From Parafilimonas sp. (GTDB taxonomy: Bacteria; Bacteroidota; Bacteroidia; Chitinophagales; Chitinophagaceae), in contig JAICKT010000024.1 of assembly GCA_025927795.1 (NCBI GenBank), positions 1 to 21,487 of the forward strand: DNA of 21,487 nucleotides, read 5' to 3'. Positions 5,954-13,996 of this stretch are shown here, piece after piece (position 1 is the first letter of the stretch; each line of letters begins with the position of its first letter). The translations under genes were made by a program, and so were the position numbers. Below the pieces are notes generated by a model. The model made no database searches and was not told the DNA's origin. It was given only the letters and a program-made list of their open reading frames with translations.

Positions 5954-7300
5954 TTATTTAAAACTATAAATAAGATAATCCCATGCATTCAAATGCATTT
6001 GCCTGTTGTTAACCAATTTTTCTTTTTTCAGTGTGAAAATATTTGTTGCGCTATTGCTTACATCAGCATCAGTAATTGAAAAATTTTGGGCTGCGTTTGA
6101 AAGGTTTACTATTACCAGGATTTTATCGTTGCCGCTCACTCTTTCAAATGCATAAACAACAGCATCATTACTTGTGTGTACTTTTTTGAATGATGCATTG
6201 GCAGCCAGTGCAGCATGCGCTTCTCTTAAATGCAACAAGGTGCTGTAAAATTTTGCTCTTGCATAATTATGAAACGTAATTGTGTCTTTATAAAAAAAAG
6301 AGACGCTGTCAAGAAAAGGTTCTTCCTGTCCGCTATATATTAAAGGAATGGAACGCGGCAATGTTTGTGTGAGCACGGCAAACGGTGCATGTGAAGCTCC
6401 GGGCATTGTACCATAGTCTGCTTTGTTCCAACTGTTCTCATCATGATTGCTGGTGAAATATAAAATCAAACCGTTTGCAGGAAAATTATTATCGACAATA
6501 TTTATTACACTGTCTAATGCATGCGCATTTTTTTTGCCCGCAGCAATGTCAACCATTGTATGAAATTCAGGCCAACAATAAGTAGCATCAAACCCTGCAT
6601 CATACAACCATGCAGAATCTGCTTCAGCTAACATAAAAACATTTTTGTCTGCTTTTAATGTTTGAATACACTTCGTCCAAAATTCTTTTGTAGGACCAAC
6701 AGCATAATCGCATCTGAAGCCATCGATGTTTGTTGAATCAATCCAAAATTTCATACAACGAATCATTGAATCTCCAACAACAGGATTATGATAATTAAGC
6801 TTGCGTGTATCTGTCCAGTCAAATTGCGAAGCAGGTTTTCCAGTTGAATCCAATACATAAAAATCAGGATGTGCAGTTAACCAATAATTATCTGCACCTG
6901 TATGATTTGGTACCCAATCCATCATCACTTTAAAACCCATATCATGACAATGCCTCACTAAATTTTTCCAGTCATCCATCGTTCCGAATTCCGGATTAAC
7001 AGCCATATAATCTGCTACTGCATAATAGCTGCCCAACACTCCTTTCCTATCCACTTTGCTGATTGGATTTATCGGCATGAACCATAATGTTTGCACACCC
7101 ATTTCTTTTAATCGCGGCAAACTTTTTTCAAATGCTTTAAACGTTCCTTCAGCAGTATATTGACGAATATTCACTTCATAAATATTGCCTTGCATTATCC
7201 ATGCAGGATGTCCATCAACTTTTTCGTTTTGTGCGAATAAAAAATTATTGGAGATAAAAATCAGGCAACAAAAAAATACGGGCCTTATTATTTTAAGCAT
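5954..7300 (-). CDS. secreted GH13 alpha-amylase-family glycoside hydrolase
   Basis: Glycosidase of 448 residues acting on alpha-linked glucans, probably periplasmic or cell-surface (signal peptide 1-24, ending FLFAQ). All four GH13 regions are present: DWVPNHT (128-134), GFRCDYA with nucleophile D198, MLAEAD with acid/base E226, and NHDE with D287. The barrel starts with IYEVNIRQYTAEGTF and TLWFMPINPI, and a short beta-sandwich domain C follows (about 375-448). It is compact for the family. There is no SusC/SusD pair nearby, so it is not part of a visible polysaccharide utilisation locus. The exact substrate cannot be told from sequence. It lies 59 bases upstream of the Rrf2 gene on the same strand. 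Confidence 0.9.
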   Translation of the reverse strand: MLKIIRPVFFCCLIFISNNFLFAQNEKVDGHPAWIMQGNIYEVNIRQYTAEGTFKAFEKSLPRLKEMGVQTLWFMPINPISKVDRKGVLGSYYAVADYMAVNPEFGTMDDWKNLVRHCHDMGFKVMMDWVPNHTGADNYWLTAHPDFYVLDSTGKPASQFDWTDTRKLNYHNPVVGDSMIRCMKFWIDSTNIDGFRCDYAVGPTKEFWTKCIQTLKADKNVFMLAEADSAWLYDAGFDATYCWPEFHTMVDIAAGKKNAHALDSVINIVDNNFPANGLILYFTSNHDENSWNKADYGTMPGASHAPFAVLTQTLPRSIPLIYSGQEEPFLDSVSFFYKDTITFHNYARAKFYSTLLHLREAHAALAANASFKKVHTSNDAVVYAFERVSGNDKILVIVNLSNAAQNFSITDADVSNSATNIFTLKKEKLVNNRQMHLNAWDYLIYSFK

Positions 7301-7547
7301 AGCATGTTTTTAATGATTAAAAATACTTGAAAGAACAATTTAATTTTTTCAATTTAGTTTTTCTTTTAATAAGCTTCTCTTTTGAATTTTTTAATTTAAT
7401 TTTTTTATAGAGATGTCTTCTTCCTCGGCATGACGCAATGTTTATATTTAAAAAACATTAAAAAATTTAAACGGCTTCTAACATAAAAAGTATTTTGCTG
7501 ATAATAATTTTAAAGTGTTTTATTTCATACAAAGCAGGCTCATCATC

Positions 7548-8276
7548 TTAATATAACACTTGGCAATTATCACAGAAAAAAGTTCTGCGGTTGGTTTTGC
7601 CAACGTATTCTTTATGCGCAGGAATATTACAACGCGGACAAATTGTTTTTGTATGAATACACCAATGCTTTTTCAGCACAAAAGCTTTTTTCCATTTTAA
7701 AAAATCAAAGCTGTAATTTCTTGCTTCATAAATCAATTCGTCTAATTTCTTTTTTGGTAAATCACCTACTTGGGTTTTAGGATGCACTTTTATTCTCCAT
7801 AACACTTCGTTCTTTATAATGTTTCCTACACCTGCAAAAATGTTTTGATTAAGCAAGACATCCGCAACAAGTGTATCTGGAATTTCTGCTAATTTCTTTT
7901 TTGCTTTTGACGGATTCCATGTATCGTTCATTACATCTCCACTCCAGTCATAAATTTCATCAGGATTTTCATAAAATATTTTTAATGAGCACGCATAAAA
8001 ACTTATTTCTCCGTTTTTAAATTTAAGCGAAAGTCTTACAGGCGTTTCTTTCATTTCATTAATACGATAAGAGCCAAACAACATAAAATGCACGCGCAGT
8101 GTAACACCTTTGCAACAAACAAGAAAATGTTTTCCCCAGCTTTTAAAATCGGTAACAGTTTTATTTTGTAATTGCTGGTAATCAATTTTTGAATTACCGC
8201 TTACCTGTAAAATCTTTTTTCCTTTAAATGCTTGTACTTGTTCTTTTAAAATAACAATTGACGGACCTTCAGGCAT
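7548..8276 (-). CDS. Fpg/Nei-family DNA glycosylase (endonuclease VIII-like)
   Basis: Base-excision repair enzyme that removes oxidised bases and nicks abasic sites. I chose the ATG giving MPEGPSIVIL, because Pro2 and Glu3 must be exposed at the N-terminus for catalysis; the frame stays open 29 codons further upstream but that would destroy the active site. The protein has 242 residues. Further marks are K49 in SWGKHF, the helix-two-turn-helix segment QNIFAGVGNIIKNEVLW (144-160), and a C-terminal zinc finger with C213, C216, C235 and C238 plus the TNRRTFFC arginines. It is shorter than E. coli Nei (263) and Fpg (269). Whether it prefers pyrimidine or purine lesions is not clear. Confidence 0.9.
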   Translation of the reverse strand: MPEGPSIVILKEQVQAFKGKKILQVSGNSKIDYQQLQNKTVTDFKSWGKHFLVCCKGVTLRVHFMLFGSYRINEMKETPVRLSLKFKNGEISFYACSLKIFYENPDEIYDWSGDVMNDTWNPSKAKKKLAEIPDTLVADVLLNQNIFAGVGNIIKNEVLWRIKVHPKTQVGDLPKKKLDELIYEARNYSFDFLKWKKAFVLKKHWCIHTKTICPRCNIPAHKEYVGKTNRRTFFCDNCQVLY

Positions 8277-8504
8277 ACTATCTTGCTGGCAAATCTTTAG
8301 CCAAATAATTTGTAGTTTGAAAAATAGAGAGCGAACGTTATCCTGAAGTAATGGAAAGAGCAACGGGTTGTAAAATAGCCTTCCAGGATATTGTTCTCTT
8401 GTTGATCAGCGATTAATAAATAATTGAGTATTTCATAGCAAGTTTCCCGGCAATAAAAAATATTAGCGTAATGTTTGCATGTATATTGCAGCGAACGATT
8501 GCTT

Positions 8505-9668
8505 ATGAGCACAAATACGGTGAGCTCTATTTTTTCCGATTCAAAAAGTCATTATAAAATATTAGATGGATTGCGTGGCGTGGCCGCAATTATGGTTATC
8601 TGCATGCATGTAATGGAGCCTTTTGCAGGCGGCGATGCCACTAAAATGTATATCAATCACGGTTACATTGCAGTTGATTTTTTCTTTTTATTATCGGGTT
8701 TTGTAATTGCACATGCTTATGATGACAGGTGGAACAAAATGAGCATAAAAGACTTTTTTAAACGCAGGCTTATTCGTTTGCATCCGATGATCATTATTGG
8801 TATGACGATCGGCGCAATCTGTTTTTATTTCGGTGCATCACGTTCTATATTTCCACCCATCAGTAGTACGCCTGTTTGGGAACTTATATTGGTAATGCTG
8901 ATCGGCTATACATTAATCCCTGTTCCTTTATCACTCGATATAAGAGGTTGGGGTGAAATGCACCCGCTGGATGGTCCGGCATGGACACTTTTCTTTGAAT
9001 ACATCGCCAACATTGTGTATGCACTTGTTTTAAAAAGAACATCAAGAACGGTACTTACAATACTTGTGCTGATTGCTGCAGCGGCTTTAATACAATACGG
9101 TGTAACAAACAAGAATGGTGATGTAATTGGGGGTTGGTCGCTTACTCCTGAGCAGTTGCGCATTGGCTTTACAAGATTGTGTTATCCTTTTCTCGCAGGT
9201 ATGTTACTGGCTCGTATTATAAAGCCGGGCAATAAGGGCAATACATTTGTATGGTGCAGTTTGTTGTTAATCGTTATTCTTTCAATACCGAGAATTGGAG
9301 GCAATAATTCACAATATTTTTGGATGAATGGATTGTATGAAGCATTAAGCATTATTATTATTTTTCCAATAATTGTTTACCTGGGTGCAAGCGGTAGCAT
9401 ACAAAATAAAAAAGTAGAAGCAGTGTGCCGTTTTTTAGGTAATATTTCATATCCGGTTTACATCATTCATTATCCTTTCATTTATTTATTTTTTGGGTGG
9501 GTAGTAGATAAGCATAAAACAATTGCGCAGGCATGGCCATTTGGTTTGCTTATATTAGTGGGCGCCGTTACACTTGCTTACTTGTTTTTAAAACTCTATG
9601 ACTTACCAGTAAGAAAGTGGCTCACAGAAAAATATTTACCCGGAAAAAAAGTGCCCGCACAAGTATAA
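8505..9668 (+). CDS. acyltransferase-3 family membrane protein (OafA/YrhL type)
   Basis: Inner-membrane O-acyltransferase of 387 residues with about ten hydrophobic segments. Such proteins transfer acetyl or other acyl groups to sugars on lipopolysaccharide, exopolysaccharide or secreted metabolites. The family N-terminal block ILDGLRGVAAIMVICMHV (19-36) includes the conserved His (H35). YIAVDFFFLLSGFVIAHAY, FFKRRLIRLHP, PAWTLFFEY and the C-terminal ISYPVYIIHYPF are all typical. I chose the ATG giving MSTNTV; another in-frame ATG lies ten codons upstream (8475). The gene is divergent from the Nei-like gene and ends about 120 bases from the convergent VOC gene. No polysaccharide cluster is visible nearby, so the acceptor is unknown. 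Confidence 0.88.
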   Translation: MSTNTVSSIFSDSKSHYKILDGLRGVAAIMVICMHVMEPFAGGDATKMYINHGYIAVDFFFLLSGFVIAHAYDDRWNKMSIKDFFKRRLIRLHPMIIIGMTIGAICFYFGASRSIFPPISSTPVWELILVMLIGYTLIPVPLSLDIRGWGEMHPLDGPAWTLFFEYIANIVYALVLKRTSRTVLTILVLIAAAALIQYGVTNKNGDVIGGWSLTPEQLRIGFTRLCYPFLAGMLLARIIKPGNKGNTFVWCSLLLIVILSIPRIGGNNSQYFWMNGLYEALSIIIIFPIIVYLGASGSIQNKKVEAVCRFLGNISYPVYIIHYPFIYLFFGWVVDKHKTIAQAWPFGLLILVGAVTLAYLFLKLYDLPVRKWLTEKYLPGKKVPAQV

Positions 9669-9789
9669 CCATCAACAATCTCTAATACTAAATTAAAGTC
9701 GAACGTTATATCTGATACTGCTTTTTCTAATTTAGGAATTGTGCTTGGTTCCATTCCATGCAGTTAAGTATCTCAGACTCATTATAACA

Positions 9790-10158
9790 TTAACTCCATT
9801 GTTGTATAATCACACAAACATCTGTTTTATCTCTTAATGCAAATTCTTTTGCTCCCCATGGACGAAGTGTTACTGCATTTAAATTAGGATGCAAAAATTG
9901 CGAATGTGTCTGCGAAACTTTAGCAAAAACTTCTTCAATATTATCGGTATGAAGTCTCATTTCAGGTCGGTCTTTGTTGGCATATTCTTTATTTTGAAAG
10001 AGGAATATTGACAATGCGTCTTTCTGCACTACACAGCATGGACTTTCAGATTTCAAATCGTGATAGCCGATACTAAATTCTAAACAGTCAACAAAGAGAT
10101 TAAGACCATCTTGAATATTTTCATAAAAAACATTGGGAACTAATTTTGTAAATTTCAT
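9790..10158 (-). CDS. VOC-superfamily protein (glyoxalase/bleomycin-resistance-like)
   Basis: Small cytoplasmic protein of 122 residues with a single vicinal-oxygen-chelate fold. The N-terminal FTKLVPNVFYENIQDGLNLFVDCLEF is the usual opening beta-alpha unit, MRLHTDNIEEVFAKV is the second, and LRPWGAKEFALRDKTDVCVIIQQ is the closing strand pair (PWG-x-EF-x-L-x-D is typical). Only some metal-ligand positions can be guessed (H95-type residue in the LHT segment, E in KEF), so catalytic activity is not certain. It stands alone on its strand, between convergent and divergent neighbours. Function could be binding, detoxification or resistance; nothing nearby decides. Confidence 0.75.
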   Translation of the reverse strand: MKFTKLVPNVFYENIQDGLNLFVDCLEFSIGYHDLKSESPCCVVQKDALSIFLFQNKEYANKDRPEMRLHTDNIEEVFAKVSQTHSQFLHPNLNAVTLRPWGAKEFALRDKTDVCVIIQQWS

Positions 10159-10447
10159 ACGATGTTTGTTTAACAGATATTGCAGCTAAATTAATCTTTA
10201 ATACTGCTGCGATTTCCCTTCAAAAAAATCTGCTAGTGTTTTATCTGGCAAAAATATTAAACAAATATTGTGGTTTTTCTTTTATAAATGTAAATGAGAA
10301 TTCATCACTTTATTGTATCGTGTAAAAAGATTAATTATTTTGAAAATAACAACATCTTATATCATGTTCTGATTTTTATTTTAATTGTCGCATGAAATTC
10401 GCTTTATAAATATCTCAATCATTTTTACTTTTAGATAAACTTATGTT

Positions 10448-11683
10448 ATGCAGGCAAAAAATATTTTTTTCTTAGCAGCTATTCTCACGCTTGTTTATTC
10501 AACCGGCTGTGCAAATAATAATACTGCTCCTCTTGCTAATAACAATGCAGACACGAGTGGCTTACCACCAGTTGAAACGAAATCACCAAATAGTGATTAC
10601 AAATCTGCATTCAGCGGACAAACAAGAATTGCAGGCGCGAAAACAACAACGCCTTATAAGGTTGATAAAATAGCAGAAAAACTTGGACCTCCGTTTGCAA
10701 TTGTCGCTATGCCCGATGGAAGATTAATGGTAACCATAAAATCAGGTTACATGGAAATTCATGACGCAAACGGAAAACTCGTTAAAAAAATCACAGGCTT
10801 TCCAGATGTTCTTTTTGCAGGACAAGGTGGTTTGCTTGATGTGGCGTTTGACCCAAATTTTGGAAATAATAAAATTATGTACTGGAGTTATTCGGAAAAA
10901 TCCGGATCGGGTAATGCAACGGCTGTTGCGAAAGGAAAATTAAATGAGGCTGCAGGTAAAGTTGAAAATGTATCTGTAATATTTCGGGGAACGCCTACAA
11001 ACAGCAACCTGCAATATGGTTCGCGATTAGTGTTTGATAAAAGCGGAAATCTTTTTGTAAGTATTGGCGAAAAGTTCGCTCCTGAATCAAGAGTGAAGGC
11101 ACAAACATTAGATACTTATCTTGGAAAAATAATAAGAATAACAACCGATGGAAAACCTGCAGCAGGAAATCCATTTTTAAATAAACAAGGCACAAAGCCT
11201 GAAATATTTTCTTATGGTCATCGTAATCCGGAAGGACTTGATATAAACCCCGCAACAGGTGAATTATGGGAATCAGAATTTGGCCCGCGTGGTGGCGATG
11301 AAATAAATATTATTCGTGCAGGGAAAAATTATGGTTGGCCTGTTATTACTTATGGCAGAGAATATAGTGGCGATCAAGTGGGTGATGGCATTCAGCAGAA
11401 AGCAGGAATGGAGCAACCCATTTATTATTGGGATCCTGTAATATCACCCAGTGGTATTTGTTTTTATAAAGGTGATGCAATACCTGAATGGAAAAATAAT
11501 TTGTTTGTTTCTTCATTGAGCGGTCAGCATCTTGACAGACTTATAATTAAAAACAACAAGGTAGTTGGTGAAGAAAGATTACTTGTTGATAAGGATAGCC
11601 GCATTCGTGATGTAACTTATATGAACGAGATGTTGTATGCAATAACTGATGATGGTGATATATATCGCATCAGTAAAAAATAA
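10448..11683 (+). CDS. PQQ-dependent sugar dehydrogenase-like lipoprotein (GSDH family)
   Basis: Six-bladed propeller protein of 411 residues, related to soluble aldose sugar dehydrogenases (YliI) and sGDH, which oxidise sugars with PQQ. A lipoprotein signal (YSTGC, Cys at 21) with an Asn/Thr-rich linker after it points to membrane anchoring in the periplasm or on the surface. Family blocks include GQGGLLDVAFDPNF (125-138), RLVFDKSGNLFVSIGE (193-208), YGHRNPEGLDINP (256-268), WESEFGPRGGDEINII and YGWP. The residue equal to the general-base His of sGDH (H144) appears to be Gln (Q189 in LQYGSRLVF), so the usual chemistry may be changed or lost. No PQQ biosynthesis genes are in the window. An in-frame choice of start other than 10448 is unlikely given the signal sequence. 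Confidence 0.85.
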   Translation: MQAKNIFFLAAILTLVYSTGCANNNTAPLANNNADTSGLPPVETKSPNSDYKSAFSGQTRIAGAKTTTPYKVDKIAEKLGPPFAIVAMPDGRLMVTIKSGYMEIHDANGKLVKKITGFPDVLFAGQGGLLDVAFDPNFGNNKIMYWSYSEKSGSGNATAVAKGKLNEAAGKVENVSVIFRGTPTNSNLQYGSRLVFDKSGNLFVSIGEKFAPESRVKAQTLDTYLGKIIRITTDGKPAAGNPFLNKQGTKPEIFSYGHRNPEGLDINPATGELWESEFGPRGGDEINIIRAGKNYGWPVITYGREYSGDQVGDGIQQKAGMEQPIYYWDPVISPSGICFYKGDAIPEWKNNLFVSSLSGQHLDRLIIKNNKVVGEERLLVDKDSRIRDVTYMNEMLYAITDDGDIYRISKK

Positions 11684-11815
11684 ATTACTGCAACAATACT
11701 TTTGTTTTTTTATTGAATATGTATTCGAGCCGGAGTTAATGTAGTACGGGTCGAACACATTAGGTGCTCTTCTATAAAACTTTTTCAACATCATATAACT
11801 ATACAAAAATATTGA

Positions 11816-11831
11816 TACCCCGTAAGGAGTA
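11816..11831. repeat. small palindromic hairpin upstream of the SDR gene
   Basis: The sequence TACCCCGTAAGGAGTA forms a 6-bp stem with one wobble pair and a 4-base loop. It resembles the short GC-rich hairpins at 17040-17170 in shape. It lies about 60 bases upstream of the SDR start and could be a repeat remnant or part of a leader. Confidence 0.35.
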
Positions 11832-11892
11832 GCTGCAACGGTTGGTTCCGTCAATGTAACAGTTGGGTTTGAATTAAAGTAAATTAAAAGAG

Positions 11893-12624
11893 ATGGCGAG
11901 AATATTTATAACAGGCTCTGCTGATGGACTTGGCCAATTGGCAGCCACGTTATTATTAGAACAAGGACATAAAGTTGTTTTGCATGCACGCAATGAAAAA
12001 CGTGCAAATGATGCAATTAAAAAAAATCAGGAAGCAGAAAATTTTGTAACAGGAGATTTGTCAAATATTGAAGAAACAAAAAATGTTGCTCTTCAAGTGA
12101 ATGCATTAGGAACATTTGATGCTGTAATTTATAATGCCGGAGTTTATCAAACTTCTTCAAAACAAATTCTCTCTGTAAATATATTAGCACCTTATATTCT
12201 TACTTGTTTGATACAAAAACCGAAACGGTTGATTTACCTGAGTTCAGGAATGCATATGCAGGGAAAGGCAAAACTTGAAAGTTTTAAAATTGATGTTAAT
12301 CGCATTAATTACTCAGATTCTAAGTTACATATGATGATGCTTTGTAAGGCAGTAGCAAGAAAATGGTCAGACGTTTATGCTAATGCAGTTGATCCTGGCT
12401 GGGTTCCTACAAAAATGGGTGGTCGTGGTGCACCTGATGATTTGCAAAAAGGATATGAGACACAAGTATGGCTTGCTGTTAGTGATGATGAAAAAGCGAA
12501 AGTAAGCGGTCGTTATTTTTTTCATCAGAAAGAAAGACGCTACAACCTGGAAGCAGATAACTTGCAATTGCAGGAAAGATTTTTAAACTTATGCAGAGAG
12601 ATTACAGGTGTTTCATTTCCTTAA
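11893..12624 (+). CDS. short-chain dehydrogenase/reductase (SDR)
   Basis: Cytoplasmic NAD(P)-dependent oxidoreductase of 243 residues with a Rossmann fold. The cofactor motif TGSADGLG is at 7-14, HARNEKRA follows beta-2 (the Arg suggests NADP use), NAGV is at 81-84, and N96, S117/S118, Y140 and K144 (YSDSK) form the catalytic set. PGWVPTKMGG (168-177) is the usual segment after the active site. It resembles the retinol-dehydrogenase/WW-oxidoreductase-like branch, but the substrate cannot be told. The cupin gene follows on the same strand after 124 bases, so the two may be co-transcribed. Confidence 0.88.
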   Translation: MARIFITGSADGLGQLAATLLLEQGHKVVLHARNEKRANDAIKKNQEAENFVTGDLSNIEETKNVALQVNALGTFDAVIYNAGVYQTSSKQILSVNILAPYILTCLIQKPKRLIYLSSGMHMQGKAKLESFKIDVNRINYSDSKLHMMMLCKAVARKWSDVYANAVDPGWVPTKMGGRGAPDDLQKGYETQVWLAVSDDEKAKVSGRYFFHQKERRYNLEADNLQLQERFLNLCREITGVSFP

Positions 12625-12748
12625 TCTAATTTTTGTGCATTCAACAATACATAAAATAAGATGCCAAATGTTATAAGACTAACATCATGAACGACTGAAA
12701 TAAACTATCATGCATACAAACTAAATTTTAAAAAATAAAATCAGAATT

Positions 12749-13144
12749 ATGCAAATCACAAGAATAGGTTCGCAACCTTCACAAAAAGGACCAGAAGATT
12801 GGTTCACGGGTTCCGTACGCATTGACTTTTTATTTCAACCAAATGATGCAAGACGTGCAGCTGCAGCCATTGTAACATTTGAGCCTGGTGCAAGAACAGC
12901 GTGGCACACACATCCGCTTGGTCAAACATTAATTGTTACATCAGGTTGCGGATGGGTACAACGTGAAGGCGGAACTGTTGAAGAAATTCATCCAGGAGAT
13001 ATTATTTGGTTTGAACCAAATGAAAAGCACTGGCATGGTGCAACAGCAACAACAGCAATGAGTCATATTGCTATTCAGGAAAATTTAAATGGTAAAGTAG
13101 TTGAGTGGATGGAGAAAGTTAGCGACGACTATTACCACAAATGA
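12749..13144 (+). CDS. cupin protein resembling Granulicella-type (R)-hydroxynitrile lyase
   Basis: Single-domain metal cupin of 131 residues. The metal-binding set H53, H55, Q59 and H94 (WHTHPLGQT and EKHWHG) agrees in residue type and number with what I recall of the manganese-dependent hydroxynitrile lyase from Granulicella tundricola, and A40, V42 and Q110, which line the pocket there, are also the same. The opening RIGSQPSQKGPEDWFTG and FEPGARTAWHTHPLGQTLIVT match that family closely. Those enzymes add or remove cyanide on aldehydes in vitro; the natural role is not known, and many relatives sit near SDR or carboxymuconolactone decarboxylase-like genes. Here an SDR gene precedes it. The comparison is from memory, not a search. 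Confidence 0.85.
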   Translation: MQITRIGSQPSQKGPEDWFTGSVRIDFLFQPNDARRAAAAIVTFEPGARTAWHTHPLGQTLIVTSGCGWVQREGGTVEEIHPGDIIWFEPNEKHWHGATATTAMSHIAIQENLNGKVVEWMEKVSDDYYHK

Positions 13145-13175
13145 AATGAACTAATACCATTATTGCTTACAATAA

Positions 13176-13916
13176 TTATAAGAGCAAAGAGGCAAGCACA
13201 TAATCTGCAACTAAAATCAAAATACAACTTACTACAACGGCTGTTGTGCTTGCTTTGCCAATTTCAAACGAACCGCCTTTTACATAATAACCAAAATATG
13301 CGGACACACTGCTTATAATTAACGCAAATGTGTAAGCTTTATACATTGCAAAAGGAATATTGTGAAGGTTTAAGTTTTGTCTTAATCCCACATCAAATGT
13401 ATCTGGCGAAAGAATACCAGATAGACTTCCTGCTACACGTCCGCCCCAAATTGCCAGCGTTATTGAAATAACAATTAATGCAGGAATTACCAGCAATGCA
13501 CCTGCAATTTTTGGCAGCACTAAATAATTACGTGTATTGATTCCCATAATTTCAATGGCATCTATTTGCTCTGATACGCGCATGTTGCCAAGCTCACTTG
13601 AAATTTTACTGCCTACAACTCCGGCTAAAACAATACATACCAATGTGGGCGAAAGTTCGAGTATAATAGTGTCTCTTACAACCTGTGATATAGTTGCTTT
13701 CGGAAGCAGAGGGCTTACCAACTGGTAGGCAGTTTGCACGGTGCTAACAGCGCCTAAAAAGATAGAAATAATAACAACAATGGGTAAAGAACCTATGCCT
13801 ATTTCTGCTGCCTGGTGCATAAATTCCTTCCAATACATTTTTACATTTTCAGGGCGTGTGAACATGCCTTTAAGCAAGAGTAAAAAACGACCAATATGTG
13901 TAAGAAGTTTCGACAT
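13176..13916 (-). CDS. MlaE-family ABC transporter permease
   Basis: Inner-membrane permease of 246 residues from the MlaE/YrbE family, which moves phospholipids or other lipids between the inner membrane and periplasm together with an MlaF ATPase and an MCE-domain MlaD. Family marks are IGIGSLPIVVIISIFLGAV (39-57), ELSPTLVCIVLAGVVGSKISSELGNMRVSEQIDA (a MlaE hallmark, about 86-119) and IMGINTRNYLVLPKI. About five membrane segments are visible. No mlaF or mlaD lies next to it: downstream is the convergent cupin gene, 31 bases away. It starts about 80 bases after the histidine kinase gene on the same strand. Its partners must be encoded elsewhere. Confidence 0.88.
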   Translation of the reverse strand: MSKLLTHIGRFLLLLKGMFTRPENVKMYWKEFMHQAAEIGIGSLPIVVIISIFLGAVSTVQTAYQLVSPLLPKATISQVVRDTIILELSPTLVCIVLAGVVGSKISSELGNMRVSEQIDAIEIMGINTRNYLVLPKIAGALLVIPALIVISITLAIWGGRVAGSLSGILSPDTFDVGLRQNLNLHNIPFAMYKAYTFALIISSVSAYFGYYVKGGSFEIGKASTTAVVVSCILILVADYVLASLLL

Positions 13917-13996
13917 ACATCAGGCATTAAAAAGTAAAGATAGGATTGATTGCATTACAGTAACTACAATCAAAATTTTCACCAGCTATAAAAATA

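Noticed and set aside
7301..7547. Intergenic stretch between the amylase and Nei-like genes
   Set aside because: It is very AT-rich and shows no open frame, hairpin or repeat that I could support.
8276..8363. Longer start of the Fpg/Nei-like gene at 8363
   Set aside because: The catalytic Pro must follow the initiator Met; a 29-residue extension would bury it.
9669..9789. Possible bidirectional terminator between the acyltransferase and VOC genes
   Set aside because: I could not find a stem of useful length with a T-tract on either strand.
11726..11765. tRNA-like TTCGAG and GTCGAAC pieces
   Set aside because: No acceptor stem, anticodon arm or correct spacing can be drawn, so this is not a tRNA.
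13921..13960. Possible third Rrf2-like site (ATAGGA) upstream of the mlaE gene
   Set aside because: Only one half (ATAGG) is present, with no CCTA partner at the right spacing.
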